Assembly: GCA_036877525.1 (NCBI GenBank)
Contig: JAZGTH010000005.1
Coordinates: 12,572,001-12,636,000 of the forward strand
Length of the DNA stretch: 64,000 bases
Direction of reading: 5' to 3'
Source of the DNA: Chromobotia macracanthus
Lineage: Eukaryota > Chordata > Actinopteri > Cypriniformes > Botiidae
Part shown: in pieces, positions 1 through 12,920 of the stretch
How the letters are laid out: the number at the start of each line of letters is the position of its first letter
Numbering within the stretch: position 1 is the first letter of the stretch
Notes under the pieces: model-generated
Told to the model about the DNA's origin: nothing
The model's input: only the letters and a program-made list of their open reading frames with translations
Databases searched by the model: none
Translations under genes and position numbers: made by a program

Positions 1-3000
1 GGACCGCAGTGTTGGAGCGATGCTGCTAGACCATGACAGTCTCCTGCGTCTCCCATCACCTGTCACTCAGAACTGATCTGCAGCATCAAAAACTACAGCA
101 TGCAAACTGCTTCAGCACAAAATTTAGGGCATGCGTGCACTGTTACCCAATTTGCATAATTCCTTTAGTGGATCGGGTGCTAAAACAACACAGACAGCAC
201 ATAGAAATAAACCACATTATCAGCAGGCAATTCAATCTTTGTGTGTGTGTGCGTGTGTGTGCGTCCCTCTCTTATGCAGAGCTCACAGTAATGACATATA
301 GAGGAATTGTTTCTCATCAGTCGTTGTTAAGTTCTTTTGCTGAGTTCTCTGTTTTATTTTCTTGCTCTCTTCATCTTGTTACATCAGGAGTTTAGGGCTG
401 TTTCATTAAAGTTTAAATCTACAACCTCTGTGAAGCCAGTTTTGATGAATTAAACAAGCTCTGCTTTTCTGCACACACACTCATACATACACTGCCATCC
501 TCTGAAAACTTTTTCATTCTCTCTGGCTTTTGTTGTCTTTTTTCACTCTCTCTCACTGTCTTTTTTCCCATAATCCCATGCATTTCCCCTCAACTGAATC
601 TCATTTCTCTCTGTTTTCTCTCTGTTCTTTATTTTGTGTCTTATGGAGCCTCCAGACCACAGAGAGTTTTGTCTGGCGTATGAAATCAGCAGGCCAGCTG
701 TTGGGAGCCATACAGCGGCTCAAATGTTTAGGAGGGTAGATGCGTCTCTGTGAAAATTTTCTTTGATTAAAGTTTGGAATGACTTTTATTCTCCCTTCTT
801 TTAGAAATCTGCCTTAATCACACCTTACACACACAATCTGGAGCAGCACACCAGGTGCTGGAGAAAGGTGTTGTGTATATAAGGTGTTAGAGAGAAGATG
901 GACCACATCTGTTGATATTAACTGTCAGAAATAGACTGCTTTGTGAGCTGTAACATATTGTACGTCTTGTCTTTGATGATGTACTGTAGACATGTTTACT
1001 TTGTGCTTTAAATCTGGTGTGTGGATTAGTTAAGATGTGGGCTACTAACCCAAAAGTAACCTCAGTCTTGCCATTGTGCTCCATTGTGCTCACAGAGCAA
1101 GAAATGTAAGGATACAGTTTTAATAAAAGAAATATAATTTTCTCCTTATGTTGTTTAAAATCTGATGACTTGCATTGTTATGTTGAATACAAATGATGAT
1201 GATCTCTCTCTCTCTCTATAAATATTGTAATCTTGGATGAGTTTTTATATTCATATATTCATATCAGCTATTCTGTAACTTTCATTCTACATTAATCCGT
1301 AAACCACCTTGAATAAAACCATTTGCTAAAGGTCTAAAAGTCTAGGTCATGCTTTAGCAGTTCTCAGTCTGATGAGTCTGAATGACCAGCTGTATGCGTG
1401 ATGTTGACAGCCTCTCCCCTGACACATTCTGCAGAGGCCTGATGCTGGTTAACATGTTTTTCCCTGCGGATGGACGTATATTTGTTATTTGCAGAGTGAA
1501 ATCTGCCCCGTGTCCCAGCACGCGTCTTCTTTGTGAGATGGTAATGAAGTGATTACACAGAATGCTGATCCATCATAGATCTGAAGACAGGGCTTTTGTT
1601 GTGACAGATCACACACACACAGTGTGCACAGTGACCCACACACTCGGCTCTTTTAAAACATCATGTTGCAGGTAAATTTTCGAGTGTGTATGTGCGCCGT
1701 AGACCTAAATAACATTGGATATTTTCTGTAATCGTATTTCCCAACTAAACTAATCAGGCCAAATTCAGGCCCTGTAAATTCATTTACACTTATCTATGGA
1801 ATATAAAAAAATAGATGCTTGTTTTTATTCGTCCTACAGCAGCAGTATCTTGGCAACCCTCTGTTTTGTAATAAGCTGAGTAATGAATTATAAACATCAA
1901 ACTTTCGAGTGTCATATAAACCCCTTGATTGGAATATATGATCGCAAGTAAAGTTTCCACAAGGATGAAGTAAGGACAACTCGGGTATTTTTTTATTTTT
2001 TTTATATTTGTTTTTAATTGTCTATGTGCATTTTACACTAATGGATGCAACTAGTTCTGACTAGTTCTGAATGCTGCGGGCTTTTCTAGTTTCATATCGC
2101 ATTTGTGCTGTTTGTTCATTGTGCAGAGACGCTAAAGCCCTGAAACACAACAAAGAGAGGTGGGCACAAAGAACCAGTTTTCTCCTCAAAGCAGCGTTGT
2201 TTCGCTCTTTGTTGCGTGCTAGCGCACAAAACGAAACTGATTTACAAAAGCCATCAATCCGTCTTAGCTGAACAACTAGCATCACATCACGCGGCCTCCT
2301 CGCTGAGGGACCAGTCGTTGTTTTGCTGAGGCTGCATGTGCGGTTCGCTCCGTGCTAATTGCTAGCTCTTGTCAGTTAATTGTGGATTGTGGGGTTTGAA
2401 GTGTTTTCAGATGCGAGCGAGTGTTCGCGGGAAGGCACGCTCCACGCCAGCAGCAGCGCGGTTCATTAATAACGAGCGGAGTGAGCAAACAGGGTCGGCC
2501 ATGTTTTAATCAAAGGGAGAGGAAAAGTTTGACTGCATTCCCTTCAACAGGGCCTGTTTGCTTGGGGGGAGGGAATTTTTTGATCCTTTCTGTTAGATAT
2601 ACACCCCTTTGATCTCACGCTGCAGCATTTCGGAGGTTTCACTGTTAGCGATATAGGTTGTTCTCTGTAGTGATTTTTCCACAGAGTGTAAGTTCCATGA
2701 TCCGTACATTGTACAATGGCTTTAAATGTGGCTCATCCAATCCGAATTAAATCAGAACTATCGGATTTATTGCATTGTTGTACATAAAAGCTTCTGCTAA
2801 ATGAATAAATGTAAATGTCAATTTTGCAGTATTTCATTTTTTATATACTTTGTTGTAAAACAAATCATTATTTAGCCATTTCTCCTTTATGTATTCCCAT
2901 ATTTGTGCAGCATAAGCTGCAGAACATTGTCAGACGCATCTATCTGTTGTTTAAATGTGACCTGTCACAAAAACTTCTTGTCTTATGGTGGCTTTCTTCC

Positions 3001-3629
3001 TCTAATGTTTGTTTTTTCCAAACCAAAAAAATATTTGGGCAAAGGTTAGATCGTCCTGAGAAATACAATCCATGTATTATGTCGCAATTCTGAAAAGAAA
3101 GTCACAGCCAACAGGTTTTATTTACTGTTTACCTTTCCATAGTGTTCATTTTAGAACCTGGTTCTAGACAAGCAGGCCATACAGAACATACACAGCATAA
3201 CAAACATAGATTTATTAGGGTACCTTTGGCCTGGAACAGCTGTTATATGTGTGTGTGCATGTGGATCGGCAGCCTGCTGTGTGTGGGCACCACACCATGT
3301 CACCCCCCATTTGGAGAGCAGAGGTCTGCATCTGGGTGAGCTTTTCCAGGCGAGAGCTGCAGCATCCGGCAGCCCCCTCCTCTCCACCCTCCCTGCTGAT
3401 TTGATTAGGTCACTGTCTCTCTGTGCCTGTAATTGCATTTGCCTGTTGCTGTGTGTTTAAGAATAGCCTCGGTCCCCATAGCCCTCCCCTCCTGATTTCC
3501 CAGCTGACAGGTTGTCATGACAACCCCACCGTTGTCGGGTTGTGTTATACTTACTGACTTTGCACTTTCTTTCCTGGGTAAATAAATATAAAATGAGTAA
3601 GTTTTATACATATACATATACGTGTGTGG

Positions 3630-3905
3630 CCTATTCATTACATTATGGGGACCACATTTTCCCACAAATATAGTAATACAAGAACATTTAGACCTTGTAG
3701 GGACATTTTTAAGATGCTCGTGAGAAAACAAGCTTATAAATTATATAGTTGTATCCATTTTGAAAATCTAAAACAGCAGAAAGTTTTCTGTGATGATTAG
3801 ATTTAGGGGTAGGGTTAGTGTAGTGGATAGAAAATACAGTGTGTACAGTATAAAAACCATCACATCTATGGAATGTCCTCATAAAACATGAAAACGCAAC
3901 AATTA
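3630..3905. repeat. Dispersed cyprinid-type repeat (GGGGACCACATTTTCCC family)
   Basis: Contains GGGGACCACATTTTCCC, GACCTTGTAGGGACATTTTT, AAAACAAGCTTATAAATTAT, GAAAGTTTTCTGTGATG, TTTAGGGGTAGGGTTAG and GGAATGTCCTCATAAAACAT. I recognise this order as a very common fish genomic repeat. Family name not assigned. Confidence 0.6.
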
Positions 3906-5111
3906 TAGCAAAAGCACAATGTTTAAATTTGAGCGTGCAGAGGGTGCAGTTCACAGATAACTCCAGCATGTGTTTGTGGGCCGATTTCACTGTGCTTGAG
4001 AGATTGATTTTTCTGCCTGCATGTAGCGGCCACAAATCTGTACACATGACCCCATTTGTGTCACCCGTGTCGTTATGTCATGTTTCTAAACAGCGTTATC
4101 ATCTTTACAGCTGGTTTAAGACCCGTCCTGCGGAGACATGTAGCGCCCCGGTGTTTAATATCAGCGCAGACGCAGGCAGCTCAGTGCATTGCAATACTGT
4201 GGCCCTATATGCCCCCTCTCATACAGCTAACAGTCATATCCCTGTGATCTTTCACAAGAGATAAATCTTCAGGCATGAGCTGTCCTCTAATCACTCAATT
4301 AACTACAGAAGACGGGCATCCACTGCAGCCCAGGACCAGAAGGAAACAGCGTATCCCCTGCCAACCCTGCGCTAGCTGCTGTTAGAGGCATATAAATTGT
4401 GTCGAGCAGATAGGTCAAGGCTCGTGATTTGCTTGTGACCCGTGCTTATAAATCTGTATGATATAAGCTGAGCAAGGCTTGTACGGGCCGGGCCGACTCA
4501 GTGGATCATTCAGTAGACATCAGCGTTCAAAGTCCCACTGCAGTCTCACCGAGACTAGAAGACCAGAAGTTTTTGCAGCAGAGCACGAGAAGACAGACGG
4601 ACAAAAACAGGCAATCATAAAATCAATATGTTTTGCACCACTAAAGGCACCGTAAGCCAACACACACACACACGTGCACACACAGGAAAGGGTTGCGCTT
4701 ACCAAAAGACACTTTATTGTTTTAAAGGGTGTGTGGTATTTTTTCTCTTCTATTACCAGTTTTGGATCATTAAGCTATTGATTTTTGTTTGGCTGTGTAA
4801 GTGGTTTGCCAGGTCCCTTCAGGGAGAGCCAGGCAAGACTTTCTCTGCTTGTGACAGACAGTCCAAACCTCCCATGGGCCCTGCTGCGCTCCAGGCCTGC
4901 ACAGATACAGAGAAATCATAGAGAGAAAGTAAGACAGAGAGAGAGAGAGAGAGAGAGAGGAGTTTATTTAGTAGGTTATGGAAACCTTGGGGAGTGAAGA
5001 ATTAGTTAGTAAACAACAGCTTTATGCAGAATGGAATACTGGTCTTCTACTTACTGTGAGGAATATACAGTGTGTGCTGTTCAGTGCTGCTTGTTTTGGA
5101 GTAGCCTAGCC

Positions 5112-5435
5112 AACAATTTTAGGTTGTAAGGAGGTTTCACTAATGTTTCTATTTGTAACAAAATGTTAAAAGTGTTATTTTGAATGTTGTAGGAACATTT
5201 AAAGCATTCATTGTTAAAACATTGTATTAACGTTACTGCTTTGTTTTAAGAACAGTTTTTAAACATGCTTTTTAAACATTGTAACATTTTCAAAACGTTC
5301 CACTAACAACTTAAGAATAATGTTTTTGATATGTGATATATAATGTTAAAAAATGTTTCACTAACATTACTGATGTTTTTGATACCTTTAAGATCATTTT
5401 CAGAGAACGTTAGCCAATGTTCTGAGAACGTTGAT
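5112..5435. mobile_element. MITE copy (AGCTAACA family)
   Basis: Left end CCAACAATTTTAGGTTGTAAGG, internal CAACTTAAGAATAATGTTTTTGATA, right part AACGTTAGCCAATGTTCTGAGAACG. The right terminal TGTTAGCTGGG is missing. Confidence 0.75.
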
Positions 5436-6559
5436 TCAAGTCATCTTGATATTCCATGCATCCTGAAATGTATGCATACTGTGGAGTATGTTTGAGTGAT
5501 TTCAAACACAGTCCCAGATGGTGCACTTGATGTGGATCGCATACTGTAGGGCGTTCCATGTGCCATTTGGGACGAGGCCCATCTGAGACTGCAGTTGGGC
5601 GGACTTCTTTGGCACTGCTCGAAGTCCTCTTTGAAAGTCATTAAAGATCTGTTTATTCATGGCAAGAGTCCACAGTATTTATAATTCATAATTCATTTGG
5701 TACATTCAGTGCAGATTATTTTTATCATACTGTACCCTAGTATAAAGTCATGTTAACACGTCGTTTTTCAACTTTTCTCTGCCAGGCCAACAGTCAATTA
5801 AGAGAAATTTCTGGAGCCTGTTTTCAAAGGTAGCGTACTTGAAATTCTGCCACTGTGCACCACTGCGGTCTTTTGTAAAGCACCAATGTTCTTTGTCGTG
5901 ACAATAAAACTGTCTTCTGAGCTTTGCAAACCATCCAGCCCGTCTGTAACCCCCAACGCAGGAGACTCTGTGTTCTGACCCAGATCTTCATTAGAAATTC
6001 ACTGACACAATTTGGCTGAATTTTTTGTGCATTAATAATAAAAGCGATGTCCCGTCCGCATGAGGGCCAGCGCTGGAGGTCCTGGCCGCCCTCCTGACTG
6101 CGCAGAGGGTGTCTGCGAATGAGAGCAAGTGAATTAAAGAGAAAAAGCAGCTCCCGTGCTGCTCGTACGCCCCGTGGGGAGAGAACACTGTTTCATTTCT
6201 CTACAAAGAGTAAAAATATGAAACCATGTTTTCTTTCCAAAGCAACTATTCCACTCTTTCTTTTTGTTCTTTTTTTCACCTCTACTTTCACTCCGCCCAC
6301 TCTCTATTTGAGGGCTGTGTTTTAAATTATTGAAGAATTTAATCATTCTTCTGAAATGCTGCAGACTGGCTGGCAGGGAGCACAGTGAGGTGATGTAGGT
6401 GAGGGGGTTCGAGAGCTGGCAGGAGTTTGCAGAGAAGGGAACAATTCTGTTTTCAGAAAGGGCTTGAAATGACTGCTGATCTTTGCTGTGTTTGCATTTC
6501 TGAGGTTGACAGACGTTTTTGGCAACATTGTATATCATACATCAAAAACATTATGTTCC

Positions 6560-6652
6560 TAGACCATTCAAAAAAAATGTATAATGTTTTTATTACTATA
6601 AACGGAAACGTTAGGAAAATGTTCCTACAACCTAAAATTGTTAGCTGAGTTC
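6560..6652. mobile_element. Truncated MITE fragment
   Basis: GGAAACGTTAGGAAAATG and ACAACCTAAAATTGTTAGCTGAG are the right end in this orientation; the left part is missing. It directly precedes the (TG)n tract. Confidence 0.65.
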
Positions 6653-6664
6653 TTTTTATAGACA

Positions 6665-6665
<1 letters not shown>

Positions 6666-6730
<65 letters not shown>
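6666..6730. repeat. (TG)n microsatellite
   Basis: About 32 uninterrupted TG units. The VCVCVC and HTHTHT reading frames across it are artefacts. Confidence 0.98.
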
Positions 6731-6732
<2 letters not shown>

Positions 6733-7103
6733 ATCAATATTCATCACATTGTCTTCAACCGGTCTATGGCCTGTTTCTGTTTATTTACTTCTTCTAATGT
6801 CTGAAGAGTATTTTATTAGGAAGACAGTTGCCCTGTTCAGCCAGAGGCCTCAGCAATAGAAAGTTTATTGTTGCTGCTGGACTGGGAGAAATTTTTACAG
6901 ACTTTGGCAAAGTATGTTGTAATAAAATTGTCTGTAAATCAGTATCACAATTAATGCAAATACTTGACTCCTATGGTCCGTTTGTCACTGATTGTAGCTG
7001 AAACATTTCTGGTTCCCAGTTCTCCAGGGATTCCAGTCTTTCAACAGTCTGGTTGCTGATTTAAAAACTAAAAAGATCAGTGCAGAAGATTAAATTGGGA
7101 ACC

Positions 7104-7439
7104 TACCCAGCTAACAATTTTAGATTGTAAGAACGTTTTCCCAACATTTCCATTAAGTACCAAAAACCTTAAAAATATTATTTTGAAAATTCTAGGAACA
7201 TTTGTTCCTAAAATGTTGATTATAATATATAATAATATAATATAAAAAAATTTCCAATTCTGCAGCTTTTTTAAAATGTTCCACCAACAACTTAAGAAAA
7301 ACATTTTTGATACATGCGATATATATTACTAGAAAAACATTTTACTAACGGTACTGCAAGAACATCTTTGATAACTTTGAGAAAACTTTTTTAAAGAATT
7401 TTAGCCAACGTTCCGAGAATGTTCCCTGTTAGCTGGGTA
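7104..7439. mobile_element. Full-length MITE with TA target duplication
   Basis: Terminal inverted repeats ACCCAGCTAACA and TGTTAGCTGGGT, flanked by TA at both sides; length about 335 bp. Internal landmarks are CATTTCCATTAAGTACC, CAACTTAAGAAAAAC and GCCAACGTTCCGAGAATGTTCC. No transposase. This is the best copy for defining the family. Confidence 0.85.
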
Positions 7440-7748
7440 AGATTGTAATAAATTCAGAAAATTAAATTGGAAACCTGTGTCTTTCACTTTACTTCCTGCT
7501 GTCACACTTAAAGCCTCAGTGCTTGTTGCCCTCAATCCTGAGAATCCTCAGAGGTGATAATAGGATTAGCTTCAGCAGGTGTACACACATGCAGACATCT
7601 GTGATGGTGGGAGCAGGGTGGACCCTCAGAGACCAAATCAAGATAACCCAGCTGGGCTCCACGCTCGTCTTGAAGGACTGAGCTGACCTTTGAGCAATTT
7701 CACTGCTTTGGTGTTATACACGTGAATGAAAGCCACGCATGTTTGTGG

Positions 7749-7880
7749 CTTTCCTCTAGCTCAACAGGTAGAGCATGGCGCTAGCAACACCAGGGTCACT
7801 GGTTCAAATCCCAGGAAATGAACATTGTCATAAAATGTACAGCTTGAAATCAGTTGCTCTGGATAAAATTGTGTTGTGTG
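7749..7880 (+). mobile_element. tRNA-derived SINE
   Basis: Pol III A-box-like TAGCTCAACAGGTAGAGC and B box GGTTCAAATCC, spaced as in a tRNA, followed by a tail (CAGTTGCTCTGGATAAAA) like that of the copy at 35641. The tRNA part lacks a proper anticodon arm, so it is not a tRNA gene. Confidence 0.75.
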
Positions 7881-8529
7881 TGTGTGTATAGGAGCCAATG
7901 TGTGCCGGGCTTATTTAAAACAGAAAAACTGAAGCATATAGAGACAACAGGAGCATTCATTGGAAAGCAAAAGTCTAATAACATACATGTGAGTTTATTA
8001 AGGAGTGAATGACATCTGCAGCACAGTCTATTCTAATGACAGCAGATGGCATCTGAGATTCCACAAGAAAACCTCAACACAGGCTGGTGTGTGTGTGTGT
8101 TTGTCTACCCAGCATTTATATTCACTTTATTATGTGACGTCACAAAACAGGGAAATGTACAATACTCTCAGAAAAGGAGAATATCTGAGTCAACTCAGGG
8201 TGTCTGCAGTGGAGGGCTATAGCACCTGGAGAAAATCTGTGAGCATTAACATTCATCTTAATAGGAATTGCTTCCTGGAAAGTATATCATTTGAATTCTG
8301 CTCTTGTTACTCATGGCCAGTCAGTTTTGCGCTCAGGGTTTTTGAGCCAATCATGTGAGGCTAAATTACTATGCCATGAAAATCATTCAGTTCGTTTTTT
8401 TATGGAATTGGTTTCTGATTCACAGTCTTCATTCATTTTTTCCCTCCTCTTTTTCTCTCTCTTTGGCTTTCTGACTTTCTCTCTGTCACTCTCACAATTA
8501 AATTCATTTCGGTTTAAATGCAGGTAGCT

Positions 8530-8673
8530 TTATCTCTTTTTCTCTCTCTTTTTCTCTCTCTTTCTCTCGCTGTCTTTCTCACTCTCTCTGTCATTCTCTC
8601 ACTCACACAATTAAATTAATTTCAGTTCAAATTCAGATAGCTTTATCTCTCTGTCTCTCTGTCTCTCTCTTTA

Positions 8674-8741
<68 letters not shown>

Positions 8742-8745
8742 CAGT
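8530..8745. repeat. (CT)n-rich low-complexity tract
   Basis: TCTCTTTTTCTCTC runs, becoming almost pure (CT)n at 8650-8740. Confidence 0.9.
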
Positions 8746-8924
8746 CTGTGTGTTTAACTCAAGCAGTTCTTTCCTGTAATGATTGCTTACTGCTGTAAGA
8801 GTGTTAAGTTGTCTCTGAGGAGCAGGTTAGCTGTGGCCTCTCTCAGAGAAAGGGCTTATGCGTCACACGCAGCACGAGAAGAGACGCGGCTTAGATGTTC
8901 TGAGACCTTTCCCAGCTTTGGGAA

Positions 8925-8996
8925 AACGTTGGCTAGCATTCTCTAAATGGAAACGTTAGGGAAATGTTCCTACAACCTAAAATTGTCAGCTGGGTT
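8925..8996. mobile_element. Internally deleted MITE (solo ends)
   Basis: Left GTTGGCTAGCATTCTCTAAA joins directly to GGAAACGTTAGGGAAATG and ends ACAACCTAAAATTGTCAGCTGGG. The central 200 bp or more found in other copies are absent. Confidence 0.7.
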
Positions 8997-10189
8997 CTTC
9001 CTATAGCCTGTGCACGTTTCTCATTCTACCCTGTTCTTCTCTACACCTCAGTTCTCCACCAGTTTGACTACGCTGGCACTCTGGAGAGAGAGCAGAGGGT
9101 GGGAAGGCTGCTTTCACTACATGTCAACAAACCAGAGTTTGACGTGTCACGTGATCCGTATTTGACCCAGTTATGTCTAACTGTGGACGTAAGTCACTGG
9201 ACGTTAGTGGTTACAGGGTGTGAGGTCAGCAGGGTCACTGTTAAAGGTTTAGTTACTTAAAAAATCACTTTTAAGTAACCTCAGTCACAATAGCTGAATC
9301 GTTTTAGACACGTGACTTTTGTTTTAATATAAATTTCATTTGTTTCAGTATTTTGCGTGGCACGCATATTGATCTCTTTGTTCCTTGCATGTGTAGTATG
9401 CGTTCATATATCTTTATGAAAACAACATAAAGAACAAAGGGCGGTATGGCATGACACAGCTCTAAGACCTAGCATGGCTTCAATATTACGTAAGGCGCCC
9501 AAAACCTCATTCTGTTAAAGGGCTTGTGTGTTATGAGGAATCAATTTTCCCTTGATCTTTGAGATAAAAGAGCGGGGTGTATTATGAAAACATACTGTAC
9601 GTTTCAGGGCTCAAAAATTCCTCCCCATTCCAAAAAGAGCATTTACTGAAACTGCAAAAAAACCTTCCAGATGTGAGACAGATGAAAACATCTTGCTCAC
9701 AAGAAAACACACTTGTGTGATGAGATGCTTCAGTAAGAAAGCAACAGAGGAAGTCATGTTCAGTTAACTGAGTTCATGCAGTGTGTTGATGCACTGATTG
9801 TTTGTGGTCCTCTCACATTGCACTGCAGACATGGCGAGAAGCTGTTATTGAATGATGGAGGAGTCAGAAAACTTACTGTTACTTATTGGGAGGGTTTCTT
9901 AAAGGCACAGCAACAAAAAAAAACAATACATTCCAAAACTCTCGCAAGAAGAGGGCAGAAAATAATCATGAAAGAATAAAATATGACTGTCTTGGCACAA
10001 AAAATCATATTGCAGACATGGTAACTATATTACAGTAGCTATATTTACACAGTGACTATATTTATTCATATATAGTATTCATATATGCTGTATATTTATA
10101 AGCAAAGTAAAAATTTTGTTTAAGTAAAAAGATTTTGGGGTTAAAAATGGTCAAAAATCAGTTAATGAGCAGGTGCTGGTCAGTGTTCA

Positions 10190-10400
10190 GACGATCTTCT
10201 TACCTTACCCTGATTCACAACGGTAAGTTTATAATAATGGTTTATAATTTGAGCTGTTGGGTCTGTTTTTCCAGGAAATTTCAGTTTGACTTCATTTGAC
10301 GTAAATAAAAGTACATACAAGAACCTGCAGTTATATGTTTCAAACAGAGATGGCGACAGAGATGCAAAAGTCACGGATTGTAGCTTTAAGTCAAATACTA
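10190..10400. repeat. Dispersed repeat related to 47590-47935
   Basis: TTACCCTGATTCACAACGGT, ATAATTTGAGCTGTTGGGTC and CACGGATTGTAGCTTTAAG correspond to the copy in the aqp10 intron. Confidence 0.6.
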
Positions 10401-10921
10401 TCGCCTGTTTTATTTATACAAACAGTGAAATAAGATCAGGAAATGCGAAGAGACACTGTAACAGAAAACGTGCACCAACCAAAGCCACAATTCTGACTGT
10501 GACTTTAATTTCCTGTCAGAGAAGTTACCAGAGGGGATTTAAAAGGTCACAGAGCAAGAGACGGCGTATTAAAGTAAGTCACCACAAGTGGCCTGGTGCT
10601 ATAAACCTCATAAATAATCTGTAGGCAATTACACGAGTCCACTTAGTGCATCATTTTTGTGTCACGGCAGTGAGAGGAGATAAAGAACGAGGGTAAAAGA
10701 GTAAAAAAAAGAGAATAGAGAGAGAGAGTCCCCAATTTGACAGATTTTATACTTGTTTTTCATTTTTATTCATTCGATTTTTTTATTCATAAGTAAAAGC
10801 AAATACAAGAAGGCCGTGGGTGTGTTGTGCTGTGTTTCTGTATAGTTCTCAAAGAAAACACAGGATTTTCACCACACACCACAAAGCTTTGCAATGCTGG
10901 GAATGAGAAAACGAGAGAGTC

Positions 10922-10950
10922 TTACAACCTGAAATTGCTAGCTGGGTTGT
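10922..10950. mobile_element. MITE terminal fragment
   Basis: TTACAACCTGAAATTGCTAG followed by CTGGGTT is a lone terminal end of the AGCTAACA family. Confidence 0.5.
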
Positions 10951-11116
10951 TAAATAAATGTTCTTTTTTGTCGTCACTATCATAATGACCGGAGGCAGTT
11001 TATTGCAGCTGTTTGTTGCTTTCATATGTGTAATTATGCAGTGATGGGAGAGAGAGTGTGTTTGTGATGTGTAATTTGCCTCTCTAATGGATTAGGCCCA
11101 ACTTTAATGAGCTCAT

Positions 11117-11148
<32 letters not shown>

Positions 11149-12659
11149 AGCTCGGAGAAAGACTGGGATTCAGGGAGAATCAGGTTGGTGGCAGGTGTTG
11201 AAAAGGTTGAGGACATTATGCTAATTAGCAGGTCCCTGAGAACCTGAGATGGCTGCTTTGTGGACATCCGTGGAAGATGGCTAATGTATATAGTGTAATA
11301 TTCACAACCCAAATCATCATATTGTCCTGATTGTTCTGATAGCTGCATTTTTTTGCTCTTGTTTGTTGGTGCATGTAAAAAAAAATGCAACTTTTAATCC
11401 TCAAATAACCTTTTGTTTCAATTTGGCCTCATCCCTGAGACATCTTTCCTCCTCAGCTGATGTCATCAAATCCCATGAACAAACCAAACAAAAAAGTGCT
11501 GGTGGTTATTAACATTTAAAGAAGTTTTACTTTTTTTTTGCAAATGCCTGCTGCTGTGCATATTAAGTGTTGGGTAACTGAACAATTAAAAGGATTAGAT
11601 AATGATAATTTGTTAAAATGTGTTAATTAATGATTAGTTAAATTAGTTAATAGTTCATTGAGAGCATTCATAGCATTTTTACATGCACTGGAGCCACACT
11701 AAACTGCATGTCAGTAATATTTATGTCAGTGAGTCCACGTTACGAAACTTTGATTCAAACCTGTTGTGATAAAACCAGTACAGCATTAAGTAGAGTTCTG
11801 TATTTACATGACAGAACACTTTAACAGTGTTTCAAAGCAGAGTTTATTTATCATCGTGTCTCAGGACAGAAATCAAACAGCTATTCACTCACAGACAGGC
11901 GCACAAGCAGAGGTGATCTCAAGTTTCAAATACAGTTTAGTTTTATCCCCCTGGAGTGCATGTCACCTCAGCTTCCTGTTGCACAAAAATGTTTTCATAA
12001 CCTTTCATCAACATATAGTAACGTTTTCAGATTCTGATGTTCTGATGTGACCAACACCGGATGGGTGGAGAAAGAAATTACTGTTAAATTAAAAACAAAA
12101 CTCTTTCTTTCAGAAATTTGTCATAACAGCAACGTTAAAAAAAACTTTACAGAAAATAATTCATGTGTTTATTGGTTTTATTTACTGATTCATTTTTCAT
12201 ATTATGTTTAAGTTCTTAATAGACATTTTGTTATTTTTAATACGGCGCGTGGATGGCGCTACAAGCAAATGGTTCACATGCACGTGATCTTGCAGACGTT
12301 CACTGGAGATTGATGTCACAGCGGTCGGGCCCCAAAAGACCGATTCCTGCCCCCCACCCGCAGTAAAGTTATCTCATTTTCATTTGACACAATTTATAGA
12401 TGTGCCTCCAAAGCCATGTGATATTTTACACTCCTGGACCATTAAACAGAACCCTTCTGAAGCTCTTGAGGTGCAAAGCACTTTTGCAGGAGGTGTAAAA
12501 TGCACACGGTTTTTACACGCATCCCATGTGCAGGGAAAGAGGAGGAGGAGGGGGCGGGATTTAAAGAGGCAGCCATGCGTGTCGTCTGGGAAGGTGAAAA
12601 GGAGCCACGGGACTTTAAAGACTTGCCTCAGGACATGCAGCAGTGAGAGACAGAATCCC

Positions 12660-12920
12660 AGCTAACAGGGAACGTTCTCAGAATGTTGGCTAAAGTTCTG
12701 TCAAGTTATCAAAAACTTGCAGCAACGTTAGAAGAATGTTTTTCTAATGTTATATAGCTATATCAAAAATATTATTTCTAAGTAGCTAGTGGAACGTTTT
12801 AAAAATGTTACAGAATTTAAAAAAATGTTTAAATAACACTCTTATAACCAAGCAATAACGTTAATGTAACATTTAAAAAGTTCCTAAAACATTCCTAAAT
12901 CTTTCAAAACACTTAATGGA
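12660..12920. mobile_element. MITE copy, opposite orientation, right end eroded
   Basis: Starts CCCAGCTAACAGGGAACGTT, continues CTCAGAATGTTGGCTAAAG and GCAGCAACGTTAG, and fades after CACTTAATGGAAACAG. Confidence 0.8.

Noticed and set aside
6453..6737. His/Thr and Cys/Val repeat ORFs over TG tracts (also at 15530-15803)
   Set aside because: Translations of (TG)n microsatellites.
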